A stretch of DNA of 37,161 nucleotides, taken from the NCBI GenBank assembly GCA_001602645.1, contig LUYE01000028.1, positions 1 through 37,161 on the forward strand, given 5' to 3'. The notes beneath the pieces are model-generated. The model had not been told where the DNA came from. It did no database searches and saw nothing but the letters and a program-made list of their open reading frames with translations. Of the stretch, positions 17,101 to 24,800 are shown in pieces (positions within the stretch are counted from its first letter, which is position 1; each line of letters begins with the position of its first letter). Source of the DNA: Methanosarcinales archaeon Methan_01 (GTDB lineage Archaea > Halobacteriota > Methanosarcinia > Methanotrichales > Methanotrichaceae). Position numbers and translations under genes: made by a program.

Positions 17101-17631
17101 ACCCTCCGGGACCGGCGAGAGACCCTCCAGCGGGAGAGGGAAGACCTCCTCGCGAAGCTCGACCGGTACGAGGAGATGAAGAGGGAGGCCTTCATGGCCG
17201 CCTTCGACGGGATCAACGATAACTTCAGGGATACCTTCAACCGCCTCTCCGATGGCGAGGGGGAGCTGGTCCTGGAGAGCGAGGAGGACCCCCTCAGCGG
17301 CGGGATGACGATCCGGGCGAGGCCAGCCCGGAAGGCCTTCCACCGGCTGGAGGCGATGTCCGGGGGGGAGAAGAGCCTCACCGCCCTCTCCTTCATCTTC
17401 GCGATCCAGAGGTTCCGGCCCGCCCCCTTCTACGCCCTGGACGAGATCGACATGTTCCTGGATGGGGCGAACGTCGAGAGGGTGGCGAAGCTGATCAAGG
17501 GCATCGCCAAGGCCGCCCAGTTCATCGTCGTCTCCTTGCGAAAGCCGATGATCCAGGAGGCGAAGTACGTCGTGGGGGTGACGATGCAGGAGAACAACAT
17601 ATCGACCGTCACGGGGGTGTGTTTGAACTGA
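14116..17631 (+). CDS. smc: Chromosome segregation/condensin ATPase SMC
   Basis: 1171 residues, the standard SMC length. The N-terminal ATPase half has Walker A GPNGSGKSN (31-39). Long charged coiled coils follow. The hinge lies at about 540-690, containing GLFGTIAELGNV, ALEVAAGARLQSIV and GGAMTGGTFK. A second coiled coil returns to the C-terminal ATPase half with signature motif MSGGEKSLTALSFIFA and Walker B FYALDEIDMFLDG. SMC dimers with ScpA and ScpB form the ring that organises and separates chromosomes. The start is TTG, since the family begins MHIKEIELxNFKSFG and GGTGG lies 6 bases upstream. The stop overlaps the scpA start by 13 bases, so the complex is made from one operon. Codon use is GC-rich, and the opposite strand therefore shows long spurious open frames. 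Confidence 0.97.
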   Translation: MHIKEIELVNFKSFGRRAVIPLKNDFIAVTGPNGSGKSNVVDALLFALSLSSSRAMRAERLPDLIYRGDNGKNPDFAQVTVKFDNSERGVPVDVDVVEISRKVRLTKNKYQSIYYFNGNPCTQAEIHDHLSRAGITPEGYNVVMQGDVTRIIEMSSLERRRIVDEIAGVAEFDEKKKKALEELEVVRERIDRGDVILEEVESQLSRLAEERDRALAYQAQREEKRRMEAFLLLAKLKEAESELSDLEAEVLDLRSEEAELTGRRDRCRAELSSLEGELKGLNAEITFKGEDEQIEVKRRMVEVKGQIEADEGRIERSDGEIAELEAEQRSAYLEADRLGREAEELASRVRDASIRKASILAEIQEREETLASYREKIARADARYAEVRDRLAIAKKEVEEAKSRVADLMRERDRHLDAARRRSIEREEAAIEISEAREAMAGLDRERGRIGRERDELEERISIFEEERDDLDSARISIRREMARVDENLQRLQMERARAEASLRSAGEGSGYSRAVEAIRSAISRGELAGLFGTIAELGNVSEGYATALEVAAGARLQSIVAETDGDAARAIESLKRSKAGRATFLPLNKMASGTPPAAPKEPGIVDYAINLVAFDPRFLPAFWHVFRDTLVVDDLETARRLMGRYRMVTLDGDLVEKGGAMTGGTFKSRLKFAADERQRLEEAKRKVLAAQAERDALIERLDRVEGEVSSVRRGVEELGREVSRIEVRIEEIDGQRVRLERLVQDRERRLAELEADAAGVMEGLDLLERDIGGKEAEARGLEERARSLERDLEGSEIPELSALADGLEAEVRSLSRKASEIEAEITSHRLREESLSARKEELSGRRDAREEKKRMALEKKGAAADRIASAKVALADLGRREREIEEELTDLKGTRSRLLDEVMAKGREVDSADRELERIRARSAAAEGAALEMRSTADGLRAEIESFGIDASEEPPKSQTIIRKINALEKSMEELEPVNMLAIEEYDRVFDRRETLRDRRETLQREREDLLAKLDRYEEMKREAFMAAFDGINDNFRDTFNRLSDGEGELVLESEEDPLSGGMTIRARPARKAFHRLEAMSGGEKSLTALSFIFAIQRFRPAPFYALDEIDMFLDGANVERVAKLIKGIAKAAQFIVVSLRKPMIQEAKYVVGVTMQENNISTVTGVCLN

Positions 17632-18329
17632 GCACCGTAGAAGCCCTGGAGGTCGTCGAGGCCTACGGGATCGAGCCCGACCCGATCATGGTCCTGCTGG
17701 ACCTCGCGAGGCGGGGGGAGATCGACCCGTGGGACGTGGACCTCTCCGAGGTGACGGAGAAGTTTTTGGAGAGGATCGAGGCCCTGGGGGATCGAGACCT
17801 TCCCGCCCTCGGCAGGACCCTCCTCTACGCCAGCATCCTCCTGAGGATGAAGTCCGACTCGATGGAGGGGGACGAGATGCCGGAGGAGGAGTTCGATGAG
17901 GTAGAAGAGCCCCCCGTCTTCAAGAGGCGGCTGACCGAAGGCCTCCCGACCCCTCCCATAAGGAGGAGGGCTAGGAGGCCCGTCACCCTCGAGGAGCTGA
18001 TATCCGAGCTGAGGAGGGCGGAGACCGTCGCCGATAGGAAGGTCGCGAGGGTGAGGGAGAGGCCCGAGCCGACGGTGGAGGAGGCGATGGAGCGGGCCCA
18101 CGATGAGGGGATCGAGGACCGGATCCGGGGCCTCCGGCCAGCGATCTTTGAGATGCTCGAGGATGCTGATAGGATCTCCTTCTCGGATCTACCTGAGAGG
18201 GACGTATTGAGCTACGTCTCCCTCCTCTTCATGGCGGGGAGGAGGGAGATTTGGATCGAGCAGGACGCCCTCTTCAGCGAGCTTTACATCATGAGGCACC
18301 CCGGCGGGCCTGGAGAGCCGGTGGCTTGA
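17619..18329 (+). CDS. scpA: Segregation and condensation protein A (kleisin)
   Basis: 236 residues. The kleisin N-terminal region is clear: PDPIMVLLDLARRGEIDPWDVDLSEVTEKFLERIEAL, then LGRTLLYASILLRMKSD. The middle is acidic and variable. The C-terminal winged helix (about 165-230) includes LPERDVLSYVSLLFMAGRREIWIEQDALFSELYI. ScpA bridges the SMC heads and binds ScpB. The GTG start overlaps the end of smc, and scpB begins 12 bases after the stop, giving a compact smc-scpA-scpB order. Confidence 0.93.
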   Translation: MFELSTVEALEVVEAYGIEPDPIMVLLDLARRGEIDPWDVDLSEVTEKFLERIEALGDRDLPALGRTLLYASILLRMKSDSMEGDEMPEEEFDEVEEPPVFKRRLTEGLPTPPIRRRARRPVTLEELISELRRAETVADRKVARVRERPEPTVEEAMERAHDEGIEDRIRGLRPAIFEMLEDADRISFSDLPERDVLSYVSLLFMAGRREIWIEQDALFSELYIMRHPGGPGEPVA

Positions 18330-18341
18330 GGGGGATAGATC

Positions 18342-19442
18342 TTGGCGGGGGAGGCTTCTGAGGAGGGGGTGGAAGGGGCGGGGAACGGGGAGGAGGCGGT
18401 AGTGGAGGCCGCCCTCTTTGCAGCCGGAAGGCCCCTCACGGCGGCGGAGATCGCCGAGCTGACGGACCTGCCCATAAGGGTCGCAAGGCGCTTCGCCGAC
18501 GAGCTCGTCCGGGAGTACTCCGAGAGGGCGGGCGGACTCGAGGTCAGGGAGTTTGAGGGGCGGTACGTCATGCAGGTCCGCTCCACCGTCGCCGATCGGG
18601 TGAGCAAGGTCGGCCCCCAGGAGCTGGATCCCCCGCTTCTGCGGACCCTGGCCGTCATCGCCCGTCACCAGCCGATCCCCCAGAGTGAGCTTGCGAGGGT
18701 GAGGGGCAACAAGAGCTACGGCCACGTCCGGGAGCTCCTGGAGCGGGGGCTGATCCGGGCCGAGAAGGACGGCAGGACCAAGATCATCACCACCACCAAG
18801 AGCTTCGCCGAGTACTTCGGCCTCGACTTCGACGACCCCGACTTCGTCAGGAGGGCTATGGAGGGACGGCGGCTTGGGGTCACCCCCATGTACAGGAGCC
18901 TCGCCGAGAGGATGGGCCTCGAGTACGACGTCGTCAACCCCTACCAACCCAACAAAAACGACATCCAGGCGATGAAGGGCCTCGACCTTCTGGTCATCGC
19001 GCCGGGCTATGCGGAGAGGGCAAGGGAGCACTATTCTGGGGAGCTGATCGAGGCTGGCGTCAGAACCTTCACCCAGCTGAAGGAGAGCATACGGCTGATC
19101 GCCGAGATGGCTGGATCAGCCGATCCTGCAAAGGCCGCATCCCTCCTCGAGGAGGTCGATGCCGTCCTCGCCGGTTACAGGGAGAGGGCGATAGGAGCCC
19201 AGCCGATCAAGCCGCTCTCGCCGATGATCGAGGAGATCTCCCTGGACCTGGGCATCTCGACGGACGAGAAAGGGATCCCTGCCGCTCCCGATTACAAAGG
19301 CGTGGAGGCCGAGATCCAGGTTCCGACCCACCAGCCCTACGAGATGGACATCATCGAGAGGATCAGGGAAAGGTACGAGGCGCTGTTGAAGGGCGTGGCT
19401 GATGTAGGAAGATCGAAGGAAGCGGATCAAAATGACGGATAA
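18342..19442 (+). CDS. scpB: Segregation and condensation protein B with a long C-terminal extension
   Basis: 366 residues; typical ScpB is about 180-200. The first half (about 18-170) is normal ScpB. It has two winged helices: EAALFAAGRPLTAAEIAEL and the RTLAVIARHQPIPQSELARVRGNKSYGHVRELLERGLI segment, ending in TTTKSFAEYFGLD. The remaining 190 residues are extra. They contain TPMYRSLAERMGLEYDVVNPYQP and LDLLVIAPGYAERAREHYSG, a helical stretch, and a Pro-rich linker. This part looks folded and constrained, but I do not recognise a domain. The start is TTG with GAGGGGG upstream; no ATG gives full ScpB. The last 11 bases overlap the next gene. Confidence 0.87.
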   Translation: MAGEASEEGVEGAGNGEEAVVEAALFAAGRPLTAAEIAELTDLPIRVARRFADELVREYSERAGGLEVREFEGRYVMQVRSTVADRVSKVGPQELDPPLLRTLAVIARHQPIPQSELARVRGNKSYGHVRELLERGLIRAEKDGRTKIITTTKSFAEYFGLDFDDPDFVRRAMEGRRLGVTPMYRSLAERMGLEYDVVNPYQPNKNDIQAMKGLDLLVIAPGYAERAREHYSGELIEAGVRTFTQLKESIRLIAEMAGSADPAKAASLLEEVDAVLAGYRERAIGAQPIKPLSPMIEEISLDLGISTDEKGIPAAPDYKGVEAEIQVPTHQPYEMDIIERIRERYEALLKGVADVGRSKEADQNDG

Positions 19443-19827
19443 GGACGAACTCGTCGCAGACTGCGAACGGTGCGGGCGCGAATTCCCGGCCGAAGAACTG
19501 ATCGAGGAGGGCGGAAGCCGGATATGCGAGGACTGCTACATCAGCGCCCACTCGAGGATCAAGGCCTGTGACCCCTGGGCCGTCCGGTCGAAGAAGATCC
19601 TGAGGGAGAAGGCCGGGCTCGTCGGCGCCGAGGGGCTGACCGACGTCCAGAAGGAGATCTACGACTTCATCGTATCCAAGGGTGGTGCCACGAGGGACGA
19701 GATCGCTGAAAGGTTCAGCCTACCGCCCGAGGAGCTAGAGAACCAGTTCGCGATCCTTCGCCACTGCGAGCTGGTGAAGGGGCAGAAGCGCAAGGACGGC
19801 GTCTACATCGTCCCCTTCGAGGAGTGA
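19432..19827 (+). CDS. Zinc-ribbon/winged-helix small protein
   Basis: 131 residues. An N-terminal treble-clef/zinc-ribbon has two CxxC pairs (C11/C14 in CERC, C32/C35 in CEDC). The C-terminal half (about 65-131) is a winged helix: LTDVQKEIYDFIVSKGGATRDEIAERFSLPPEELENQFAILRHCELVKGQ. It could bind DNA, RNA or a partner protein. The ATG overlaps the end of scpB by 11 bases in another frame, so translation is coupled to the SMC complex genes. This suggests a chromosome- or transcription-related job. No specific family name is certain. Confidence 0.8.
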   Translation: MTDKDELVADCERCGREFPAEELIEEGGSRICEDCYISAHSRIKACDPWAVRSKKILREKAGLVGAEGLTDVQKEIYDFIVSKGGATRDEIAERFSLPPEELENQFAILRHCELVKGQKRKDGVYIVPFEE

Positions 19828-19849
19828 GGATATCTCTGGTGGACCAAAG

Positions 19850-20662
19850 ATGGACGAAGGCGCCGTCAAAGAGCTCTATTGCTGGTTCTCCGATTACATT
19901 CGGGCCTTCAAGGCCGGCGATCCCGAAAAAGACGAGAACATACTCCTGAAGGAGGAGCACACCGCCCGCGTCCGCCAGGAGATCCGCGATATGGGGGAGT
20001 CCCTCGGCCTCGACGGCGAAGAGATCCGCCTCGCCGAAGCGATGGCCCTACTTCACGACCTCGGACGGTTCCCGCAGTACGCGACCTACGGAACCTTCTC
20101 AGACCGGCGATCCTGCGACCACGCCGCCCTATCCGTCGAGGTTCTCATCGATAGCGGGGTCCTGGACGCCCTCGATCCCGAAGAGCGGGAGCTGATCCTC
20201 AAGGCGATCTCCTATCACAACCGGGCCAGCCTTCCGGAGGACGAATCGGAGCGTTGCCTCTTCTTCTCCAGGCTCCTCCGAGACGCCGATAAATTGGACA
20301 TCTGGGCCATCCTCCTCGACTACTATCGGCGGCGCGAGGTGGTGGGATATCGAAATCTTGCCCTCGAGCTCGACCTCCCCGACGAGGCCGGGATCAGCGA
20401 GGAGGTCCTCAGGGATCTATCGGCGGGCAAGATCGTGAAGCTCTCCGATGTCAAGCGGCTCAACGACTTCAAGCTCCTCCAGGCGAGCTGGATCTTCGAC
20501 CTGAACTATTGGCCCGCCCTCCTGGCGGTGAGGGAGAGGGGCTACCTCGATCGGGCCCGGGAGGTTCTCCCCCGGACCGAGGAGGTCGATCGGATCATCG
20601 ACCTTCTGAGAGCCCGCCTGGATGAGAGGATCCGATCGGAACTGCCCTCGGATGAAGGTTGA
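19850..20662 (+). CDS. HD-domain phosphohydrolase
   Basis: 270 residues with the HD metal-dependent hydrolase fold. Metal ligands are recognisable: H37 (EEHTARVR), H69-D70 (ALLHDLGRF), H91 (CDHAALSVEVL), and the late D in RLLRDADKLDIW. These proteins cleave phosphoester bonds in nucleotides or related metabolites, but the substrate cannot be told from the sequence. It follows the zinc/winged-helix gene by 22 bases and probably ends the smc operon. No signal peptide, so cytoplasmic. Length is somewhat above the minimal HD domain, and the C-terminal 90 residues are helical. Confidence 0.85.
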   Translation: MDEGAVKELYCWFSDYIRAFKAGDPEKDENILLKEEHTARVRQEIRDMGESLGLDGEEIRLAEAMALLHDLGRFPQYATYGTFSDRRSCDHAALSVEVLIDSGVLDALDPEERELILKAISYHNRASLPEDESERCLFFSRLLRDADKLDIWAILLDYYRRREVVGYRNLALELDLPDEAGISEEVLRDLSAGKIVKLSDVKRLNDFKLLQASWIFDLNYWPALLAVRERGYLDRAREVLPRTEEVDRIIDLLRARLDERIRSELPSDEG

Positions 20663-20752
20663 TCGATCGGCTCCATCGGAGGCCCGCATATTTTAGCCCG
20701 CTCGCATCCGCCACCTCCACAACAACCCGGGGATCTTTTTCAAAATAAATCT

Positions 20753-20760
20753 TTTATATC
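20753..20760 (+). promoter_or_regulatory. TATA box for the Ig-like secreted protein
   Basis: TTTATATC, inside the AT-rich run AAATAAATCTTTTATATC, lies about 40 bases before the ATG at 20798. A short leader with GGGAGA would result. Confidence 0.55.
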
Positions 20761-20797
20761 AGTAGGTGGTAATATCTCCTTCAGGGAGATTGTTAGC

Positions 20798-21763
20798 ATG
20801 AAGGCGATTAGACTATTGATGGCCGTCCTGGTCATCGGCCTGTTCTCGGTCTCTCCCTCCCTCGGTGGAGACGGGGGGAGCGGCACGTCTTTGGGAGATA
20901 ACTGGCCCCTATGGGGAGAAGGCTTCGATCTCGGCGGCGATTGGGCCGTCGGGAGCGTAAAGGCGGATCAGCCCACCTCTTCGGCGGCGAAGAATGCCGA
21001 TGAGGTCATCGAAGGGGCGGCGTTGGAGGGGTCGGATGTCTACCCCGTCGACGACTGGGTCATCGATGATAGCTTCTACAGCGACGCTGCGGAGTATGAG
21101 GGGGAGGAGTTCGGATGGGGCGACACCATCGACCATCCCGGAATGCCGGGCCCCGATGAGAACGCCCTCTGGATAGTATTCCCTTACAGCACCAACGTCC
21201 GGACCACAAAGCTCGTCATTCAAAAGGGGAGGTTCGCGAAGGAGCTGATAATTCCGGGGATGGATGGGAAGTTGACGATCCACGAGTTGAAGCCCGACGG
21301 CACAGAACAGACCTACGTTCCCGAATGGCAGGTGAAGGCGAATAGGGCTTATAGGGTCTGGTTCTCTGCCGACTCCGTGGGCGACTACACCGTCTGGTAC
21401 GAGGTCAAAAACCAGGATACTATGGCCACGACCAAGAGCAATGAGGTCAAGTATCGGGTCTTCGAGAACCTTGCCGTCATCGTCCCCAACGAGGTCAAAT
21501 GTGAGGGACGTACCGCCACCCTGCGGGCCCTCGTATCGGGATGCTACGAACCCGTCTACCAGTGGTTCAAGGGGATCACCTCCGAGGATGGAACCCCCAT
21601 TCCTGGAGAGACTAGCAGCATTTACATCATAAGAAACGTCTCTCCGGAGGACGCGGGTTACTACACCTGCAAGGTGACCTGCAACGGATACGTCGATGAG
21701 GATGCGGGATATCTCCGGGTCTGCACCAGGGACGAGGAAGGGAACAATTGCAGGGGCAGATGA
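20798..21763 (+). CDS. Secreted protein with an Ig-like domain
   Basis: 321 residues. A signal peptide (LLMAVLVIGLFSVSPSLGG) is followed by an acidic Trp/Asp-rich region (30-115). Next is a domain with ENALWIVFPYSTNVRTTKLVIQKG (about 120-225). The end is an Ig-like domain (230-315): VKCEGRTATLRAL, YQWFKG, then the classic D-x-G-x-Y-x-C in SPEDAGYYTCKV. Six Cys cluster in or near the Ig domain (CEG, SGCYE, YTCKVTC, RVC, NNC), so disulfides are likely and fit an extracellular place. It has its own promoter and converges with the C25-type gene. Role unknown; surface binding or adhesion is a guess. Confidence 0.8.
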   Translation: MKAIRLLMAVLVIGLFSVSPSLGGDGGSGTSLGDNWPLWGEGFDLGGDWAVGSVKADQPTSSAAKNADEVIEGAALEGSDVYPVDDWVIDDSFYSDAAEYEGEEFGWGDTIDHPGMPGPDENALWIVFPYSTNVRTTKLVIQKGRFAKELIIPGMDGKLTIHELKPDGTEQTYVPEWQVKANRAYRVWFSADSVGDYTVWYEVKNQDTMATTKSNEVKYRVFENLAVIVPNEVKCEGRTATLRALVSGCYEPVYQWFKGITSEDGTPIPGETSSIYIIRNVSPEDAGYYTCKVTCNGYVDEDAGYLRVCTRDEEGNNCRGR

Positions 21764-21809
21764 TGCGGCGGCTGAATAGAGCTGGGATATAACTCTTCAT
21801 TAGGGAAAG

Positions 21810-21834
21810 GCCATGACCCTATCCGGGTCATGGC
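21810..21834. terminator. Bidirectional terminator hairpin
   Basis: GCCATGACCC and GGGTCATGGC form a perfect 10-base stem with a TATCC loop. It lies between two convergent genes, followed by ATTTT on the plus strand. It can serve both. Confidence 0.65.
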
Positions 21835-21862
21835 GACGTATTTTCGTCCCCATCAGACCTTT

Positions 21863-24800
21863 TCAGCTGAACTGGAGCTTGCAATCCATCGAAGCCTCCA
21901 TCATGTAGGCCTCGCCCGGAATCAATGGCTCGCTCCTCTCGACGTGGACCCATTTTCCGTCCCTGTAGTGCCAGAGGAATGCGGAGACTATCCCCTCCTC
22001 GACCGCCTCGGAGTAGGCATACCTCTTGTGGTTCGCCCTCACGGTGACGTTCGCCATAACGACCGTCTCGTTGGTGGGGGTTCCCACCAGGTTCCACCCC
22101 TCTTTCAGCTCCACCATGTAGGGGAGGTCCACAGGCTTCCCGGCTATCTCCAGGGAGAAGCTCTCCAGGCCGTCTATTATGTACCCCCTTCCAGGCTCTA
22201 GGTCGGTGACGTTGGCGGCGTGGTCGTCCTTGATGGTGTAGTTCCAGCCGTCTCCTGAGAGGACGAATATCCCCCGGTAGCTCTTTCGATCTAGGATCTT
22301 GGAGATGGAGGAATCTTTCGGCTTCAGGTGGAGGGAGAAGGGGGTCCAGCCCACCGAGACGTTGACGACCTGGACCTCACCAGGGACGACCCGGTACTCG
22401 ACGGTGTAGTTCCTCGCCTCTCCCAGGGTGGGGCTCAGAACCGGCCAGATCACCCGCTTCTCCGATCCTATCAGCTCCTCGCCGTGCCAGACCGCCCGTC
22501 CCCTCTCCTTCACCACGATCTCCTCGGCGTCTCTGGCGATCTTCACCTCGCCGATGAGGGCTGGAGGGGCGTTCAGGCTGAGATACCCGTCGGACGAGTC
22601 CTCTAGAATCCAGTAGATCCAGTCGCTGGACCACTCCGACGTAGGCTTGATCGATACCGAGACCTCGTTCGATTCGTTCGAATCGGTGACTTCGGAGGTC
22701 TCGATCTCGTAGGGAAGGTCCGGAGTCTTCGGGATCGTCGGCCTGAAGGCGGGATCTCCAAAGAGGGCGTATATGCTCGTCGTCTGGTTGAGCATATCCT
22801 CGATGGAGATGTACCAGGGCTGATATTCGTCGATCTTTTCGAGATCGATCCCCTCGGTGGCCAGGATCTTCGATACGTAGAGGTTGTTGGCAGCCATCAT
22901 CGCCTCGCCGATGGTGGCGTTCTCGAAGACGAGGGCCTGATGCATCCTTCCAGCGTAGTCGTCGGATACGAAGATCCAGGAGTTGGCGCTTGGCCCAGCG
23001 TAGTTCGCGGCCCCCGCCCTCAGGAAGGCCAGGGCCATGGAGTCCTCCAGCCTCGTCGGGATATATATGTCGATCCCGTCCCTGTAGGCGAAGACCTGCC
23101 CCTTCAGCTTGGTGGTGAGACAGGCCGATGTGGTGGTAGTCTGGGGGGCGAGGGTCATCTGCTTGACCTGCTCCTCGTCCAGGATCTGGTCCATGAGGGC
23201 CCAGATGGAGAGCTGCCAGCCCCAGTCGACCCCATGATAGTCGAAGTAGACGATGTTCTGGCCGCTGTTCATCTTCGATGAGACCCTCTGGTAGGTCGCC
23301 TCCTCCCACCGGAGGTTCTCGGCGTTCAGCCCCGCTGCCCTCAGGTACTCTCCAATCCGGAGGGGTATCGGCGACTGGGGCCATGTCGTGGGGTAATCGG
23401 CGGGCGAGGATATCACCAGGGCGGAGTTGCGCCATTCGCCTCCGATCCTTTCGTAGGCGAAGGTCCGGGCGACCGTCTGGGAGGCGTCGTAGACGCTGAG
23501 GCCGATGATCCTTCCGGTCGCCACGTCCTGGTAGCCGTCGTCGTCGAGCTCGATCCCGTACTCGCGGCATATATCGTACTCAAAGACCCCCGACGACTGT
23601 CTTCCTCCCGTCGATATGACGGGGAGTGACCCGGGGCCGCCCACCACCATCAGGTACTTGGGCGATATCCCCTGGTCCTCCACCAGGGCCCGGAGGTCCG
23701 CCTCCACCGCCGATGGATTGAGGTTCTGGGGGTCTGTCGCCGCGTCGAAGACGACCCCCCTCCTCGCCCCGGCCATCTGGGCAGATAGGAGGGATAGCTT
23801 CGGGATCTTGGTGTGGCTGAAGGCGGTGACGTTTATGGGGCTGGCAGACGTGGCGACGGTGACGGTGAAGTTCTTTGTTCGGTGATCTATCGTCTCAGAG
23901 CTCGTCCAGGCCTCGAGGTTGAAGGTCCAGGTCCCCGGCCTTCCGAGGAGGACGGTGGCGTTCGAGACCTTCCCGGGGCGGGAGTCGGTGAAGACCTGGC
24001 TGGCGGCCTTGCCATCGGGGTTGTAGTAGTTGAGAACGACCCTGGCAGGCTGCCTCGTCACCTCCCAGGATACGATGGCCCATCCAGGCGACGTCCTTTC
24101 TGGAAGGGTTATGTTGATGAAGGGTCCCTCGTCGAACCTCCTGGTTCCCGCGTCTTCCGTCTCCTCGTCATCGTCACTGTAATTCACGGAGATGCCCCCA
24201 TCCAGGGGCTGGGTCCATCCGGCGTCAAGGGCGTGGAGGATCATGATCTCCAGGTTAAGCGTGGCGAACTCCCGGGGCGCGAGGCTGTCGATCGTCCAGT
24301 TCAGCCTCGTCCCGCTGAAGAAGGCGCTGTCGGGGGTCGGCGCAAGCCCCGTCGATGGGTCTGTGAGGTCGACCTTCCCCGACGGGGAGCTCCACCAGGC
24401 CACCATCCTCCCCGGGAGGATCAGGTCGGTGAAGGTGACGTCCTTCAGATCCTCCTTGCCGCTGTTCTTGAGGGTGATCTTCAGGCGTACGATCTCTCCC
24501 TCCCGGTCGGAGGGTATCTCAGCGGGGTTCATCTCCACCTCCAGGACGAGGTCTTCGCCGACGTTCGTCCTCGTAAGATCCGACTTGGGCTTCGGGCTGA
24601 GGAGGGAGATGTCGCGAGAGTTGGTGAGGACCACCGACTCCACTTCGTCTCCTCTGGCCTTCATCTCCCGGATCAATAGCTCCCTGTTCCCCTCCAGGAT
24701 CGTGAGGTTCAGCTCGGCGAGCCGGGACCTGACGCCGTCGGAGATGGGGCCTGATGTTATCACCTGTCTCGACCCGAGGCGGGCCAGGTCCTCCTCCGTG

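Noticed and set aside
15936-17396. A 486-codon Arg/Ser-rich open frame on the minus strand
   Set aside because: It lies wholly opposite smc, is built of Arg/Ser runs, and results from the GC-rich codon use of the real gene.
22377-23570. A 397-codon minus-strand frame inside the 1470-residue gene
   Set aside because: Same strand, shifted frame, Arg/Gly/Pro-rich with no domain; a shadow of the coding frame that carries the His/Cys peptidase motifs.
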